Below, piece by piece: positions 12,157 through 23,425 of a stretch of 64,000 bases of DNA. The position numbers were made by a program, and so were the translations under genes. How positions within the stretch are numbered: the first letter of the stretch is position 1; each line of letters opens with the position of its first letter. The DNA comes from Malachius bipustulatus (lineage: Eukaryota; Arthropoda; Insecta; Coleoptera; Melyridae): NCBI GenBank assembly GCA_910589415.1, contig OU342630.1, positions 89,090,186 to 89,154,185 on the forward strand, read 5' to 3'. The notes below the pieces were generated by a model. That model ran no database searches and was not told the DNA's origin. It was given only the letters and a program-made list of their open reading frames with translations.

Positions 12157-12804
12157 GGTGCGTACAGACATGCAACATTACATCGTCACGTAACACCACC
12201 GCGTATCATTTCTGTACGCGGCGATGTTGCGTGGTCAGCCCGGTTTAAAAAAAAAATTTAGTGCAACAGAACATCGCCCCGAAACATCAACGCGAAACAT
12301 TTAGGCGTCCCAGATTTTTAATTAGTTGCACGAGTGTATTCGAAAAAGATGGACATCGCGGCTGCAGCATATAGTTATGCACTATTTAGTGCAGAAGAAA
12401 AAACACAGATCAAGACGCTGGTGGCAGAATCAATTATACACCAGTAGAACTGTGTACGGCGGTCGTCAGTTATTAAGAAATTTTAAACTTTCAGTCAGTG
12501 AGTGGCCTATATAAAAACTTCACAAGAATAACGCCAACTGATTTTGAATTTTTGATCAATTTGACCAACACAAAAATCAAAACAACGCAAGTGTTTCGCA
12601 GACACGTCCAAACCGGCAAATCTATAGTGCAACGTCGTCGCGAACATTTCTTTGATGTGACGCCGAAATACCGACAACTGATGGGACGCTGCGATGTTAC
12701 TGTGTTACGCTGTTACTGTACTGGTACGATGTTGCAGAGTGCCGTCCAGACTTGATACGCGGTGAAGTTACGTTACGGTGTTCTGTTGCATGTCTGTACG
12801 CACC
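12157..12804. mobile_element. PIF/Harbinger-type non-autonomous DNA transposon
   Basis: Perfect 21-bp terminal inverted repeats starting GGTGCGTACAGACATG are flanked on both sides by TTAA, compatible with the 3-bp TWA target duplication of PIF/Harbinger elements. The repeats extend inward imperfectly for another 30 or so bases (shared CACCGCGTATCA). It is 648 bp long and contains only the N-terminal part of a transposase. It is inserted into a dispersed repeat whose uninterrupted relative lies at 52105-52640. Confidence 0.8.
12380..12650 (+). pseudogene. HARBI1-like transposase N-terminal fragment
   Basis: Overlapping frames give RRWWQNQLYTSRTVYGGRQL and LYKNFTRITPTDFEFLIN, followed by TKIKTTQVFRRHV. 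The RRWW start and the FxRxTPxDFExLL pattern are typical of the N-terminus of Harbinger-type DDE transposases (HARBI1 family). A frameshift near 12500 separates the two parts. The DDE catalytic core is absent, being replaced by sequence leading straight into the right terminal repeat. The element would depend on an enzyme made elsewhere. Confidence 0.6.
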
Positions 12805-13718
12805 TTAATAGATAATAATAAAAGGCTCGCTCCGTTTAGTTTGCTCGCGCAGTCCCGCCGGCTGACTTGCGTGCTCTGTTAATATACCTCTTTTGCTGTT
12901 CGAAAGTATTGGTGTCTTGGTGCCATGATCATCTTTGCCGTGAGTTACCGAACCTGTCGAGCTGTGATTGACTCCCATCCGTGAATGTTGTTCTATTATC
13001 TGACGGCATGAGGAATGCACGTTATTAAAACTGCATGAAATCAGCAGGATAGGTACTTTATGTTTTATTTCATATTCATAGAGAAAAAAACAGATTTATG
13101 TTTTTTTTTAATTACTTTTTAAATTTTTCACCAAAAAAAGCTTTTAAATATAAAATTTCGATGTAATATCGCATTATCTAAAAAAATTTCCTATTATACA
13201 TGATTTTTTCTTCGTTTTCGAGATATAATTAAAAAACTAAAAGGGGTGCAGTAAATTTCCACCCTTTAATTCAATAGCACTTAACGATTTTTTCATCCTT
13301 ATTAATCATTTGAAGGATTCATGCAATAAAAACCCGCTCTTTAGATAGTTCCTTCCTAATAAGACATAATCAATAGCCTATCCCAATAATGACTGAAGTT
13401 TCCCATCGAACACAGCCCTTCAAGGTATTGTCCTCTTGAGGCAACACGTGGTATTAAATACGCCCGTCTAAATGTCTCACAGGAAGGCATCCTGTGTGCA
13501 ATTTCATAAAGGCTGCTTCGACTGGCATGCTTGTAAGCTTTCCGAAGAGTCGCTAACTTCAACATGTTAAACACCTTACGTCCTGTTCAAGTCCCTTGAT
13601 GGTCGACCACACTTCAGTGCTCAGTCCCAACTCCCCCCTCCCTGGTCATGATTCGCTTCTCACTGCGTAGTTTACAATACCTTCGTGTGTCTTGTGTTTC
13701 ACTTCCACATGGTTCAGG

Positions 13719-13949
13719 TTAATTAATGGTCTCTTGAAACAAAAAATTCAGTTCAGTTTTTTTTTCTTTATCACTTAGTTTAGGTTTTAAATAACCATAG
13801 ATGCCTCCAGTAATATTTGTTTCCTTACTAGGAAGGTACTTCAAGCTCATTTTGTACCACTGCAATAATAATTTATCTTCAAATACCCAAACGTATGAAA
13901 TTTTGGAACTGTGGCACTCGAAAAACTGATCTGAAGTATCGATTCTCAC
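13719..13949 (-). other. unassigned open frame, 76 codons
   Basis: The minus-strand frame has VFEDKLLLQWYKMSLKYLPS and GGIYGYLKPKLS, more protein-like than chance AT-rich frames, but no family is recognised. A TTATTGCAG acceptor-like site lies inside it. It could be a TE-derived fragment or an exon. Confidence 0.15.
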
Positions 13950-14314
13950 ACAATTTATAAAAGTACCATTAGGTATCTCGAAAAGAAATAATTTTTTACT
14001 AAGATCATGTTATGATATTCTGGTCAGTCATGAGTTGGCCTATCTGCTCTTCAAGGGATGCCTTTGAGTTTTGGGACATCCTGTATAGCTATTTAGATAT
14101 CGTAATATTCAGTATCGTATATTTTCAGTCTAATTTCAGTTCCTTATGAAATTTTTTTTCATGTTATGATGTCACCATTTTTTTTAATGACAAGCTTTAT
14201 TTTTATTATTCATTTTGATACCTAGTACCTACTTTCTATCCAACCGTATAAAATTTTCAATATAAGTAATATACATATTTGAAAAAAGTATCCAGAGAAA
14301 CAGTCTTAAAGTTG

Positions 14315-14470
14315 ATGTATGTAGGCTTTCACGGCTGGCTTCAAAACAAATCATAGTTGATTCTGGGCAGTTCTGCCGTGGTCCGTCTAGATTTACTCCG
14401 TATTTTCTCCGTGGGACCAAATCTCCATGGACCACGGCAAAACAGCCCGGAATCAACTATGATTTCAGTC
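14315..14470. repeat. back-to-back pair of Penelope-like termini
   Basis: The block GACCACGGCA..AC.GCCC.GAATCAACTATGATTT occurs twice in opposite orientation, at about 14335-14400 (minus) and 14405-14470 (plus), separated by only a few bases. It is the same block that ends the PLE copies near 11000 and 11800. The minus copy continues to GTGAAAGCCTACATACATCA. No coding sequence remains. Confidence 0.55.
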
Positions 14471-14628
14471 TTAAAGTTCATGCAAATTTTTATGAAAATT
14501 TTCAATAGAATTTTTTAATAGAATTTTGATTTAAATAGAAAATATTTCAATAGACGAGGTCTATAGAAAGAACTGTGGATATTAGGGAATATCCCCATTG
14601 CATGCGGGAAGTTCACACTCAATATCCT

Positions 14629-14651
14629 CAGAAGTAGTAGTAGTAGTAGTA
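14629..14651 (+). repeat. (AGT)n microsatellite
   Basis: A run of about six to seven GTA/TAG triplets. Other simple runs are a TAGTA-rich tract at 9880-9932, (CTGAATAA) units at 18809-18835, CA-rich 24244-24272 and TTA triplets at 45109-45137. Confidence 0.7.
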
Positions 14652-15450
14652 TGGTGGGTTAGGGTGTACACATATCCTCAGAAAGTTAATGTTTTGGCAA
14701 GAATAATTATTGGTAACAGAATTATCGGCCCATTTTTTTGCAAACAAATTGACTGGAGATAGATACCTGCATTTTTTAAGTTCAAACAGAAATATCGCCA
14801 ATGAAAGTAATGATGACCTACCAAATAATATTCAATCATTTGGCTTCAACAAGAACTTTACGCGGTTTTTGTTTTACATCTCACCTCTTTACGAATTAAT
14901 GTGCGAGGCTACTTAGAGCAAGTTTTCCAGAAAGACGGATAGGAAGACGAGGTCCGATGGAATGGCCGGCTAGGTCCCTGATCTAACGCATTATGGGGGT
15001 ACACAAAAAATATTAAAAAAACAATATCTAAAATGTGAAACATGAATTTTAAAATCGTCTTGGGTAATGTAAAATACTATAATAGTCAAACAGGCTCGTC
15101 AATTTGAACATTTACTTTGAATTTGATTTAAAAAAAGTTTTTTTTATCCGTTTTTTTGTGTTTGATGTTATTGTTGGAGTTCTTTTTGTTTAATCAATTT
15201 TTAGTATTAAAATGTGTGACTCCCAAAGTCATCGTTACTACTATGACTTCTCGATATGAGTTTTCAATGATTTTCATAATTTGAAACAAAAAAAAAGAAA
15301 ACGGAATAAAAGTAGGTACTACAAAATATACTAGCAAAAATTCTTCGATATTTTCTCCAAAAAATTAATATCAACGGAATTATTGAATTTACGCGTTACT
15401 AACTTTCCACACTGTATAATAATTATTATTAAATTATGTAGAATATACAG

Positions 15451-15470
15451 GCTGGAGGGGGGGGGGGGGC
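15451..15470 (+). repeat. poly-G run
   Basis: About a dozen consecutive G residues flanked by GGA and CGCC, exceptional in this AT-rich window. Length may be affected by sequencing error. Confidence 0.6.
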
Positions 15471-15659
15471 GCCACTACCGCCTCGGTCTGCGAAGCCCGA
15501 ACCAAGCGCAATTTAAAAAAATTCTGGGTTTTATACAGGGGCGTATAACTTAAAATTATTTTGGAGTATACAGCATGTCCCATATATGAGAGTGGCATAC
15601 CAAAGCTATTTTTTTAATGGAATGCTCTTATCTTATTGCATTTTTAGATTGTCTGATAA

Positions 15660-16495
15660 GAAAAAATAAGATTGGCTTTTACAGTTGGTTTTTGAATTCA
15701 GAAGTTATAAACAAGTGAAAATCGCAATTTTCGTAGTTCATGGCACTGTATGTTACAACTAAAACAACTCAAGACAGAGGAAAACGGCTAACATGGTGAA
15801 CTTTTTATACAAGGTGAGTCATTTCAATCTTCGGACCCGGATATCTCTGTTGGTAAGCCAGATACAAAAAAATTGTGCAGACAAAAGTTGCTCAAGACAA
15901 TGGGGGTCATTTGACTGTACTGATGACTTTGACCTTGTGGACGAATTTCATGGTCATTTGAAGGTGAATGTTGTTTTTTTAAATAGGACACCCTGCATAT
16001 TTCTGTTTTTTCATATTTCCCGAGAAAATCCAATAAGAATGGTTTTTACAGTTGCAATCTAAAATGTAGGTAATGAGTTATAAACAACTGAAAATCGCAG
16101 TTTCTCATTTTAAAAGCATTTAAAATTTTTTTATTTTAATTAAAATTTTTTTAATTAAAATTTAAAAGTTAACTTCCCTGCACCCTGTATACTATCCTGT
16201 GATCTAGATGATAAAATGTGTATACATATAGGGTGATAAAAAATCTGAAAAGATATGAGATTTCTCAACGCGTCGCTTAATAATGTTGTACAAAAATGTT
16301 TCTGTACTCTGTACCATGGAATAGAACATACAAAGGTTAAATAGGGACATGTAAGCCGTTTTCCTCTATCTTGAGCCGTTTCCCTTGTACAGTGTCTTGA
16401 ACTTCGAAAATCGCGATTTTCATTTGTTTATTATTTTATAACTCATAAACTACTCATTTTAAACACCAACTGTAAAAACCAGTATTTTTTTCCTT
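15660..16495. mobile_element. fold-back repeat region
   Basis: 15672-15800 matches the reverse complement of 16330-16480 (TTTACAGTTGGT, ATCGC.ATTTTCG, GAGGAAAACGGCT blocks). A direct third copy of the TTTACAGTTG...AAAATCGCAGTTT unit lies at 16034-16110. An ACACCCTGCAT at 15989 may mark another element end. No gene is recognised. Confidence 0.5.
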
Positions 16496-16992
16496 CTCGG
16501 CCGCGAACCACGCACCGTATGATTATAGTGCCTACTCATACTTTCAAATTGTACGAGTATTATTTACGAACATTGTAGGTATCCATAATCGTGATTTATT
16601 ACGAGAACATTACTCATATCAAATCACCTTTTAGAGTCAATTTAGGGGGATTAGACTATTAGTACAATAACTATTATTAGGGCTATGTAAACATTATATT
16701 ACATGACCTACATTTCCTATCAATTAATTATTATTGATACGTTTTGGACAGTATTATATTGCACCGTGGTGATAAACCTTAATGAATGGGGCTAAATTCC
16801 GTTTTAACAACCTCCAGTTGTTGTATGTATACTATTATACATACAGCGTGTGATAAAGTTCGATATGAAATTAATAGCTTTCTCACCGAATTTACTTGTT
16901 TTGAAAAATTCTGAAAAGAATGGTTTCGTTTTGTCAAAATAAGCAATTCATTTTAATTGATTAAATTTAACAAAAACTAAAATTTAACTCAC

Positions 16993-17085
16993 AAATTCAG
17001 GCTCAGGATCGATGATGCTTATATACTTAAACTTATGATACTTATCAAAGTAAGGGTTGAAAACATAAACTTCAGGCTGAGTGAT
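16993..17085 (-). CDS. putative internal exon of an unnamed gene
   Basis: This 93-bp segment encodes exactly 31 codons in the only open frame, phase 0 to phase 0. It is bounded by a pyrimidine-rich acceptor (CCCTTTCATTTTCAG) and a GTGAGT donor on the minus strand. The peptide starts ITQPEVYVFNPYFDKYHKFK and ends IIDPEPEF. The tyrosine- and proline-rich composition is unlike the transposon frames around it. I do not recognise the family. It probably belongs to the same transcript as 19594-19696, but the phases show they are not adjacent exons. Confidence 0.48.
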
Positions 17086-17575
17086 CTGAAAATGAAAGGG
17101 TCTGTTAGTTAATGATACACGTTAAAGCTTTATTAAGCGATTAGTAAAATTTTAATCAGATTAAAAACATTATGCTCCGAAACTTTTTAGTACCAAGTAT
17201 GTAAGGGATGATTCTTGAAGCGCCACGCTATGGCAGTAAGATAAGCTGCTTCTGACCACAGATAACGCAATATAAATTAGTCACAAAATATTAAAATTTG
17301 CACGTTCGGAGATACTTTGGAGCATTTGAGGGGCCCTCAGGTGCCTTTAAATTTCGACGTGGAGCATGAACGAACTTTTCTACACGATAGAAGATATTTA
17401 TTACAATGTGCAATCCAAACTCGAAAGTTAATATTAAGTTTTACTTCTATTAATTTTTCTGGAAAACTATAGGGTAGGTCTTGGAAAAACCAATAACGTA
17501 GCGAAGCGAGAAGCAACAACGCAGCTTATAAAGCCAGAACCTTTTTTGACTAAGAGAAAATGTTTTTAAAGAATA

Positions 17576-17940
17576 ATGAAAGAAAAAAGAAGAAATCCAA
17601 AGAAAAAATCTCTGGGGATACCTCCCAGGATTAAGACAGGCCAAAATACTGCTTGGGAAAACAACCAAAAAAGATTTGAAACCTGCACCAAACCCAACAA
17701 AAACGGTTTGTGGATGCTACCAGATTTCCTTACGCGGCATTGCAAAACCAATCTGTAGATTCTACATGGACGGGGGTGAAACTCCAATACATCTCTTTGT
17801 CTAGTGCCTTGCAGTACAACGAAGAAGATTCCGCTTTCTAGTCCTTCACCAATGATCAGTAAAAAGACTTATCGTCTTTAGAACCATCGAAAACTCAAAA
17901 AATCTCCTCCGAGAACTAGAATTGGATGGGGTGTTATAAT
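17576..17940 (+). pseudogene. non-LTR retrotransposon C-terminal relic (post-RNase H zinc-binding region)
   Basis: One frame gives NKNGLWMLPDFLTRHCKTNL, matching the L.xLTGxLTGHC pattern after RNase H in I/jockey-related LINEs. A shifted frame then gives PICRFYMDGGETPIHLF, where CRFCxxxxETxxHL is the usual zinc-binding form, followed by VQRRRFRFLV. The next zinc-ligand cysteine is preceded by a stop. The remaining DNA up to 17940 decays. It is a 5'-truncated dead copy. Confidence 0.55.
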
Positions 17941-19593
17941 GGAATAGTCACCAGAAGAGGAGACACAAAAGATCTTCTAGTTCGCTGTGTAGATTCATCC
18001 TCATACAATACAACAATACAATACTATACAAAAGGGGAGGTATATCTCCCAAACACCTCTCCCTTGAAATGGGTGCTATCTTGTACTACGGCCGCATGTT
18101 TCTGCGGCCAGGGATAGACTGCGAGAAAGGAACGCCCTTGAAGTCAGACGATCTCACCGAAAAATGTGGTGATTTTCTTCTAGTTTACAGTTCTCTACCT
18201 TATAGTACCTTATAGTTTTTCTTCTACTTAGTATAGGCTCGGAATAGGATGGTTTAAGGACTATCCCGCAAATCCTTCAATTATTAGTTTCAGGGCTATC
18301 TCGTCAATGGTGGGTCCCTCTTATCTTCGAAATATTATATTCTTCAACTAAACTATGAGACGGTGTCGTTCTTATTGAATTATTTGAAGAACCAGAGATA
18401 TAAATAGTACTCCGACGTCAAGGTGGTGGTTTATGATTATATTTTTATTTAAATGTCATGAGATTACTGAAGTCTCTCTGCATGTCAAAACCTGTTTGGG
18501 GACCCAGGCGATCCCCTCATGACCCATTTTGGTTTTGGGCTGTGGTATTCCTGTGGTCAACTTATAATAAGCGTAGTTGCAATAATTAATTGTCAAGCAT
18601 TATGATGGTAAGAAGTAGAATGTAATAGCATCTTGATAATAGAGCAGTTGACACCATCATCAGGACCAGGCTGCAGTCATCATCGACAAGAAGTTGCTGC
18701 CATCATAATATGGGAGACGGAAAATTTCAAATAATTATTAAACTACAGTATAATCAAGTCTTCACCACTAATTATATATTTATATGATATTGCCAGAGTC
18801 TCTGCTTACTGAATAACTGAATAACTGAATAACTAAATTTTTTAAATCTTGATTGATTTATTTATATATTTAATAATTTATTTACTTAAATATCCATTTA
18901 TTATCACTGTTGCCGTTCATCTCTTGCAAGTAAGTGCCTTACCGTTCTTCTCAGGTCCTAATATTTGAGTCTTTTCAAAGGAATCGTAAAAATTAGATCT
19001 TTTTCTGAACGAGAAAAAATCACCTTATTATCTTACATCGTATAGGTAGTCACTTGTCTTGGCGACGTATTATAGCTTTGAAATTTTAGAGAAAGCTCCT
19101 TCCTTTTGTGTCGCTTGTAGCCTGTTATAATTTTCTAACAAGAAATTTCTGAACCATGAGGAAAAATATCATAGCCTCGAATGTATTTTAAATGATGGCC
19201 ATATTCCCTGTTTTAAACTTTTATCTTCCTCTAAAGCAGAATATTTCTTTTGATGATTGCAAAAAACTTTTCAAACATGCCGTTTCATATGGCCAATGAA
19301 TAATTTTACTTGGATTGCTTTTTCATTTTAAGAGTTTGAGATTACAACTAAAAGTTTCTGAGATGAAGGTCTTAGCGGGATTATCAAGTATTCTTAATGG
19401 AATTGCTAAGAAATTTATGAATGATACTTGAACATTCAAAAGTAATATCGCTTTTCGAATTTTAATTTTGTTATCTCAGATATATGAGGTTAATTATAAT
19501 TAATTTATCTACGACTCTTGACTAAAACGTTGATTATCCTGCTGATTTCAGTTTAATAATGGCAAAAGAACTAAATTTAAAAAACTAACTCAC

Positions 19594-19696
19594 CAACCAA
19601 ATGAAGACTTCGAATGACGCATACGGGGTTGGAAGTGGAAAACTTGGGAAATTTGATCTTTTTTCTTCTAACGACCACAGGAATCACAACCCGTTC
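19594..19696 (-). CDS. putative internal exon of an unnamed gene
   Basis: This 103-bp segment has an acceptor (AATTTTCAG) and a donor (G|GTGAGT), both on the minus strand. Only one of its three frames is open. That frame reads ERVVIPVVVRRKKIKFPK and ends near VCVIRSLHLV, a basic and beta-rich stretch. It matches no family I recognise. It leaves one extra base at its 3' end, so it cannot splice directly to the exon at 16993-17085, which needs phase 0; another exon would have to lie between them. Codon content looks protein-like compared with the flanking DNA. Confidence 0.45.
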
Positions 19697-21716
19697 CTGA
19701 AAATTCTTATCTTTTAAATTGACTTGATACAAATTATGTGAGTTAAAAAAGAAAGACGAAGGAAGCCGCCCACTGGCCATTGGAAACCCCATTAAGTCAT
19801 CTTGTGATGAAATTAGTATTCTACTCAATTAGTGACCCGGATGGAAATTATCTTCGACCCTGAAAGTAGGTTTAGCTGCTAAAAGAGGATGTGAGGCTGC
19901 TGCCACACGCAACCAGAACATTATGACACTTGGATAAGAATTCCAATAATACGATGTCTGATAAATAAATTCAGAGGAAATTTAATCCATTTCGTTTTAT
20001 TTCAATGGAAATGTCCATTGAAAGAAAACGAAATAAAACTTTGTGGTTTTCATCGATTTATATCCAACAACTTAAACCCCTTTTTTTTATTTTTAGGAAT
20101 AAAATTACAAGCTACAGAGAAAACTGTGAAACACAAATACCATACTAATTGCGATGAGTTCAAGCAGTTCTCCGTAAAAAAAAAGACAAGAAGGTTCAAA
20201 TCGGGCGACTCTGTAGGTCAATGAATTAGTTCTCGTTGATCTATCCAATGGTTTGGGTAGGTTCCATGAAGATGTTCAGTTACTACTTCCTATATTGCTC
20301 TGAGCTGAATCACCAACATGCTGAAAGAGCAACTTCTACTTCAGATTTAAGGGAACATCTTCATAAAACAAACCGTAAGGAATTGAAGACAAAAATTGTC
20401 TTTTAGAATGTGGGGCCTAGGGAAAATATCACCTGCGTCAACGGTAACAGAAAATCTATCTTCAAAATTTGTTGGTCGATTAGAGTTTACTTTTGCAGAA
20501 ATGTGACAATAATAATAATGACTTATTGACAATACAGGGTGTCAGAAAATTGTATAGAACGGGGGTTGGAGAACACGTTGACCCCCCAACTTTTTCCTGC
20601 GTAGGCCTCTCTGGTTCAAAGGTATTGTTTTTATAATACTAATAAATAAATAAAAATTAATAAATAATAATTCAATGTAATTTTGGCAAGAGTTTCCGTT
20701 AAACATTCATTTTATAATAAGTTGCAATATCTCCTAAACCAAGCCCTGTATCAACGCGTCCGTTATACGGTAGTAGCTATGACACTACTGTATCAAGAAG
20801 TTCAGAACCAGTAAAGAAGTTTTTGAATTGAATGCTTCGCTAGAACTTTTTTCCATCGAGAATGTCCAATTATTAAATTTATTTATTTTTGATTTAATTC
20901 ATATTCTGCTAAACATTAAATTACTAAACTTATTTAACTGGAAAATGTTAGCAGTTTAATTATTGGTGAGATGACAGGGTAGAATGGTTGTTAACTAAAT
21001 TAACTCAGATACTCAAATATGGTTAACTAACGAGTAATTTCCATATAGATCATTTACTCCATCCTGTCAAACCTAGATCGGGAAACTCCAGTAATCTGCC
21101 TGATGACCGCCAAAAGAGGAGTTTGATAATTGACTAAATGTTTACACGTCCACACCACTTAATCCTATTGACAATGGAATGCGAATTAAATGCAACCATC
21201 AGTCTAAGTAACTATTACCTACACTAGCTATTATCTGCATGCCAATACAAGCCTAATATTGTAAATTAGTTTAGAATTAATTAGACGTTTCAGGGAATTC
21301 GAAATACGCAAACGTCATACTGATAACACCGAGATAACGCATAAAGTAGTTTAATAAAGAAAAATCAATAAAAAGTCTTACCAGAGAAGTTTAAACTACA
21401 TGGGAGAAAACGGGAACTGTCATCCGTTAGGCCCCCTTGTATTATTTTAAAATGAGGCAAATCTCAATTAATTCATGTCTATAAGAATAAAATATAAGCA
21501 ATTGTATAGTCCCCTCTAGGTCATGCCCAAAACAATAATTAGATGAATTTCCCATGAGCCCGAATTCAAATAATTAATTAATTCAACTACATGTACGTGT
21601 TCTCTTTCTGCAAGCTGCAACAGGTTGGATACAAATCAAAATATTAAACTGCATGATCTGATCTCCAATGATGTGATATGTTATAAGAACAATAACAATA
21701 ATTTAACATTACTTAC

Positions 21717-21747
21717 ATGATTGTGTTTTAAAATAATTCCCATCGGA
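21717..21747 (-). CDS. possible 31-bp micro-exon
   Basis: A short minus-strand segment has a good acceptor (TTTTCATTTCAACAG) and a consensus GTAAGT donor. The open frame reads SDGNYFKTQS. It lies upstream, in the transcription sense, of the two better exon candidates at 19594 and 16993, and could be part of the same gene. At 31 bp the coding evidence is weak, and the splice signals could be chance. Confidence 0.18.
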
Positions 21748-21867
21748 CTGTTGAAATGAAAACACCTCTACCTAACCTAACATAGCTGACCAGCAGCTGA
21801 ACTACCCTCCTACCCTCACAACTTCCTATCATAAAGTGAAGTGAATTGAACCCTGTTTTCCTACCAC

Positions 21868-22560
21868 TGTCTGAAATTCGTGGCAGTTATAGAACTGACG
21901 AAATTGTTGATGCATTCCAATAGTTCTACAATGAAAGTTTCATAAGTACTTCAACCCTGGACTGCGGTTCCTCCACAGTTTCTGAGGAGGACTCGTTTAC
22001 TCTGTCGTTTCCATCTAAATTCACCGAGGATAACTTAAGGCAAGCTGTTCGTAGATTGAAACCTAGCATCTCCACAGGAGCGGATAATATTCCTGGATTT
22101 TTGTGAAAGACTGCTTCCCTTTGCTAGTCGTTCCCATTTTACATTATATTTAACCTGATTCTCACTACATCTCGCTTTCCGAGTCAGTGGAAAATCTCTA
22201 GAATTACCTACTCCTGTCTTCAAAAAGGGAGACAGAGGACATGTTACGAATTACCGCCCGATTGCTTTGCTGAGTACGATATCTAAGCTCTTCGAATTTA
22301 CAATTCACGATCTGATAATCAAACACATTTCTCACAGGCTCTCCCATGATCAGCACAGTTTCTTATTAAAAGGTAGATCCACGACAACGAATTTTAGCAT
22401 CAGTCATAGTAGTCATTACGCAATTCCTGTCAAAATCTATCAATGAGGGAACTCAAGTCGATGTAATTTATAAAGATTTCAGCAAGGATTTCGATCGATT
22501 GAATCACCAACTTCTCACGAATCACCAAAGTTGACGGCATGAAAATATATTCGCAGATTC
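21868..22560 (+). pseudogene. jockey-like reverse transcriptase relic
   Basis: Successive frames read RTDEIVDAF, then DNLRQAVRRLKPSISTGADN (fingers), then SRFPSQWKISRI. VFKKGDRGHVTNYRPIALLS and SHDQHSFLLKGRSTTTN follow, and then VDVIYKDFSKDFDRLNHQLL, which is palm motif A with its Asp. Several stops and at least three frameshifts are present. The catalytic YADD box is absent because the copy ends near 22560. It is related to the better-preserved element at 25-28 kb but clearly older. Confidence 0.75.
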
Positions 22561-23425
22561 GTTCTATGGTAGATGCAGGAGGATTTGAAGAGATTCGTCG
22601 TATGTCTTCACGTAATTGAATTGATCTTTTAAAGACTTTTTTAAAGTTTCTTTGTAATGTTTTAAAGACCTTAATATCCGCTCATGCTTTAATAGTATGA
22701 ATACTATTTTATTAAAGAGACTTAAAATGTAATTATTTTTCTGAAATCCCAAACCTGATTTGTCAAGTTAGGATGCCGTAATCGGCAAAAAATTAATACC
22801 ATATCCTTCCATTCCAACCAAAAGTATTTACATCCTAACGCATTAAACATAAATAATTGGATCTGAAATTCCTTCCAAGGAGCTTAATTTTTGATGTGGA
22901 GCTTTAACTTTGATATAGGTTGATATTTTCTACGCTGCTAATATATTCCATAATCCATTTTTTGCAATTTCCGCGCACGTTTCGCCGATAGAGGATGGTA
23001 AAGTTTTTAATTGAAATTACCTAAAATAAAGAGAGAGAAACAAAAAATAGACAGGCGGTAGGCAGTGGAAGAGTGAGACAAAAGGTAAGGTATCTACGAC
23101 TAACATTACAGCAATAATTAACTGTGTGTAACTTAAACCAGGGACGTAGGGTAGATAGGAGTCCAGCTTGTGTATTTTTTTTATGTCATCCCCCACAAAA
23201 AAGGACAACATCTAATAAAACCAATCTCTATCAATTGGGAGGGGAACAATTTCAAAATCTTAAATGAACACCCGCTTTTTTTAACGAAGATTCGACTTAT
23301 GCAAGCCTATAAGAAATAATTTATTAGTTTGCGATAATAAAAAAGATATGCCAAAAATAAGAATTTTAGATTTTTCAGTTTTTTTCAGAATATTTCAGCA
23401 ACGCCTCAAGTTTTCCTAATATAAT

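Larger units (their letters stand above)
11888..13040 (+). repeat. unclassified dispersed repeat, copy 1 (split by Harbinger MITE)
   Basis: The two sides of the Harbinger insertion resemble a second copy at 52105-52640. Shared blocks are CCATTCTCCGCGAGA near 11980, GAGCTGTGATTGACT near 12960, and a terminal CTGA.GGAA...CGTTATTAAAA near 13005-13030. No coding potential is recognisable. It could be an LTR or the untranslated part of a larger element. Boundaries are approximate. Confidence 0.5.

Noticed and set aside
21381..21435. Minus-strand segment ending in a GTAAGAC donor
   Set aside because: No convincing acceptor, and the only open frame is under 20 codons.
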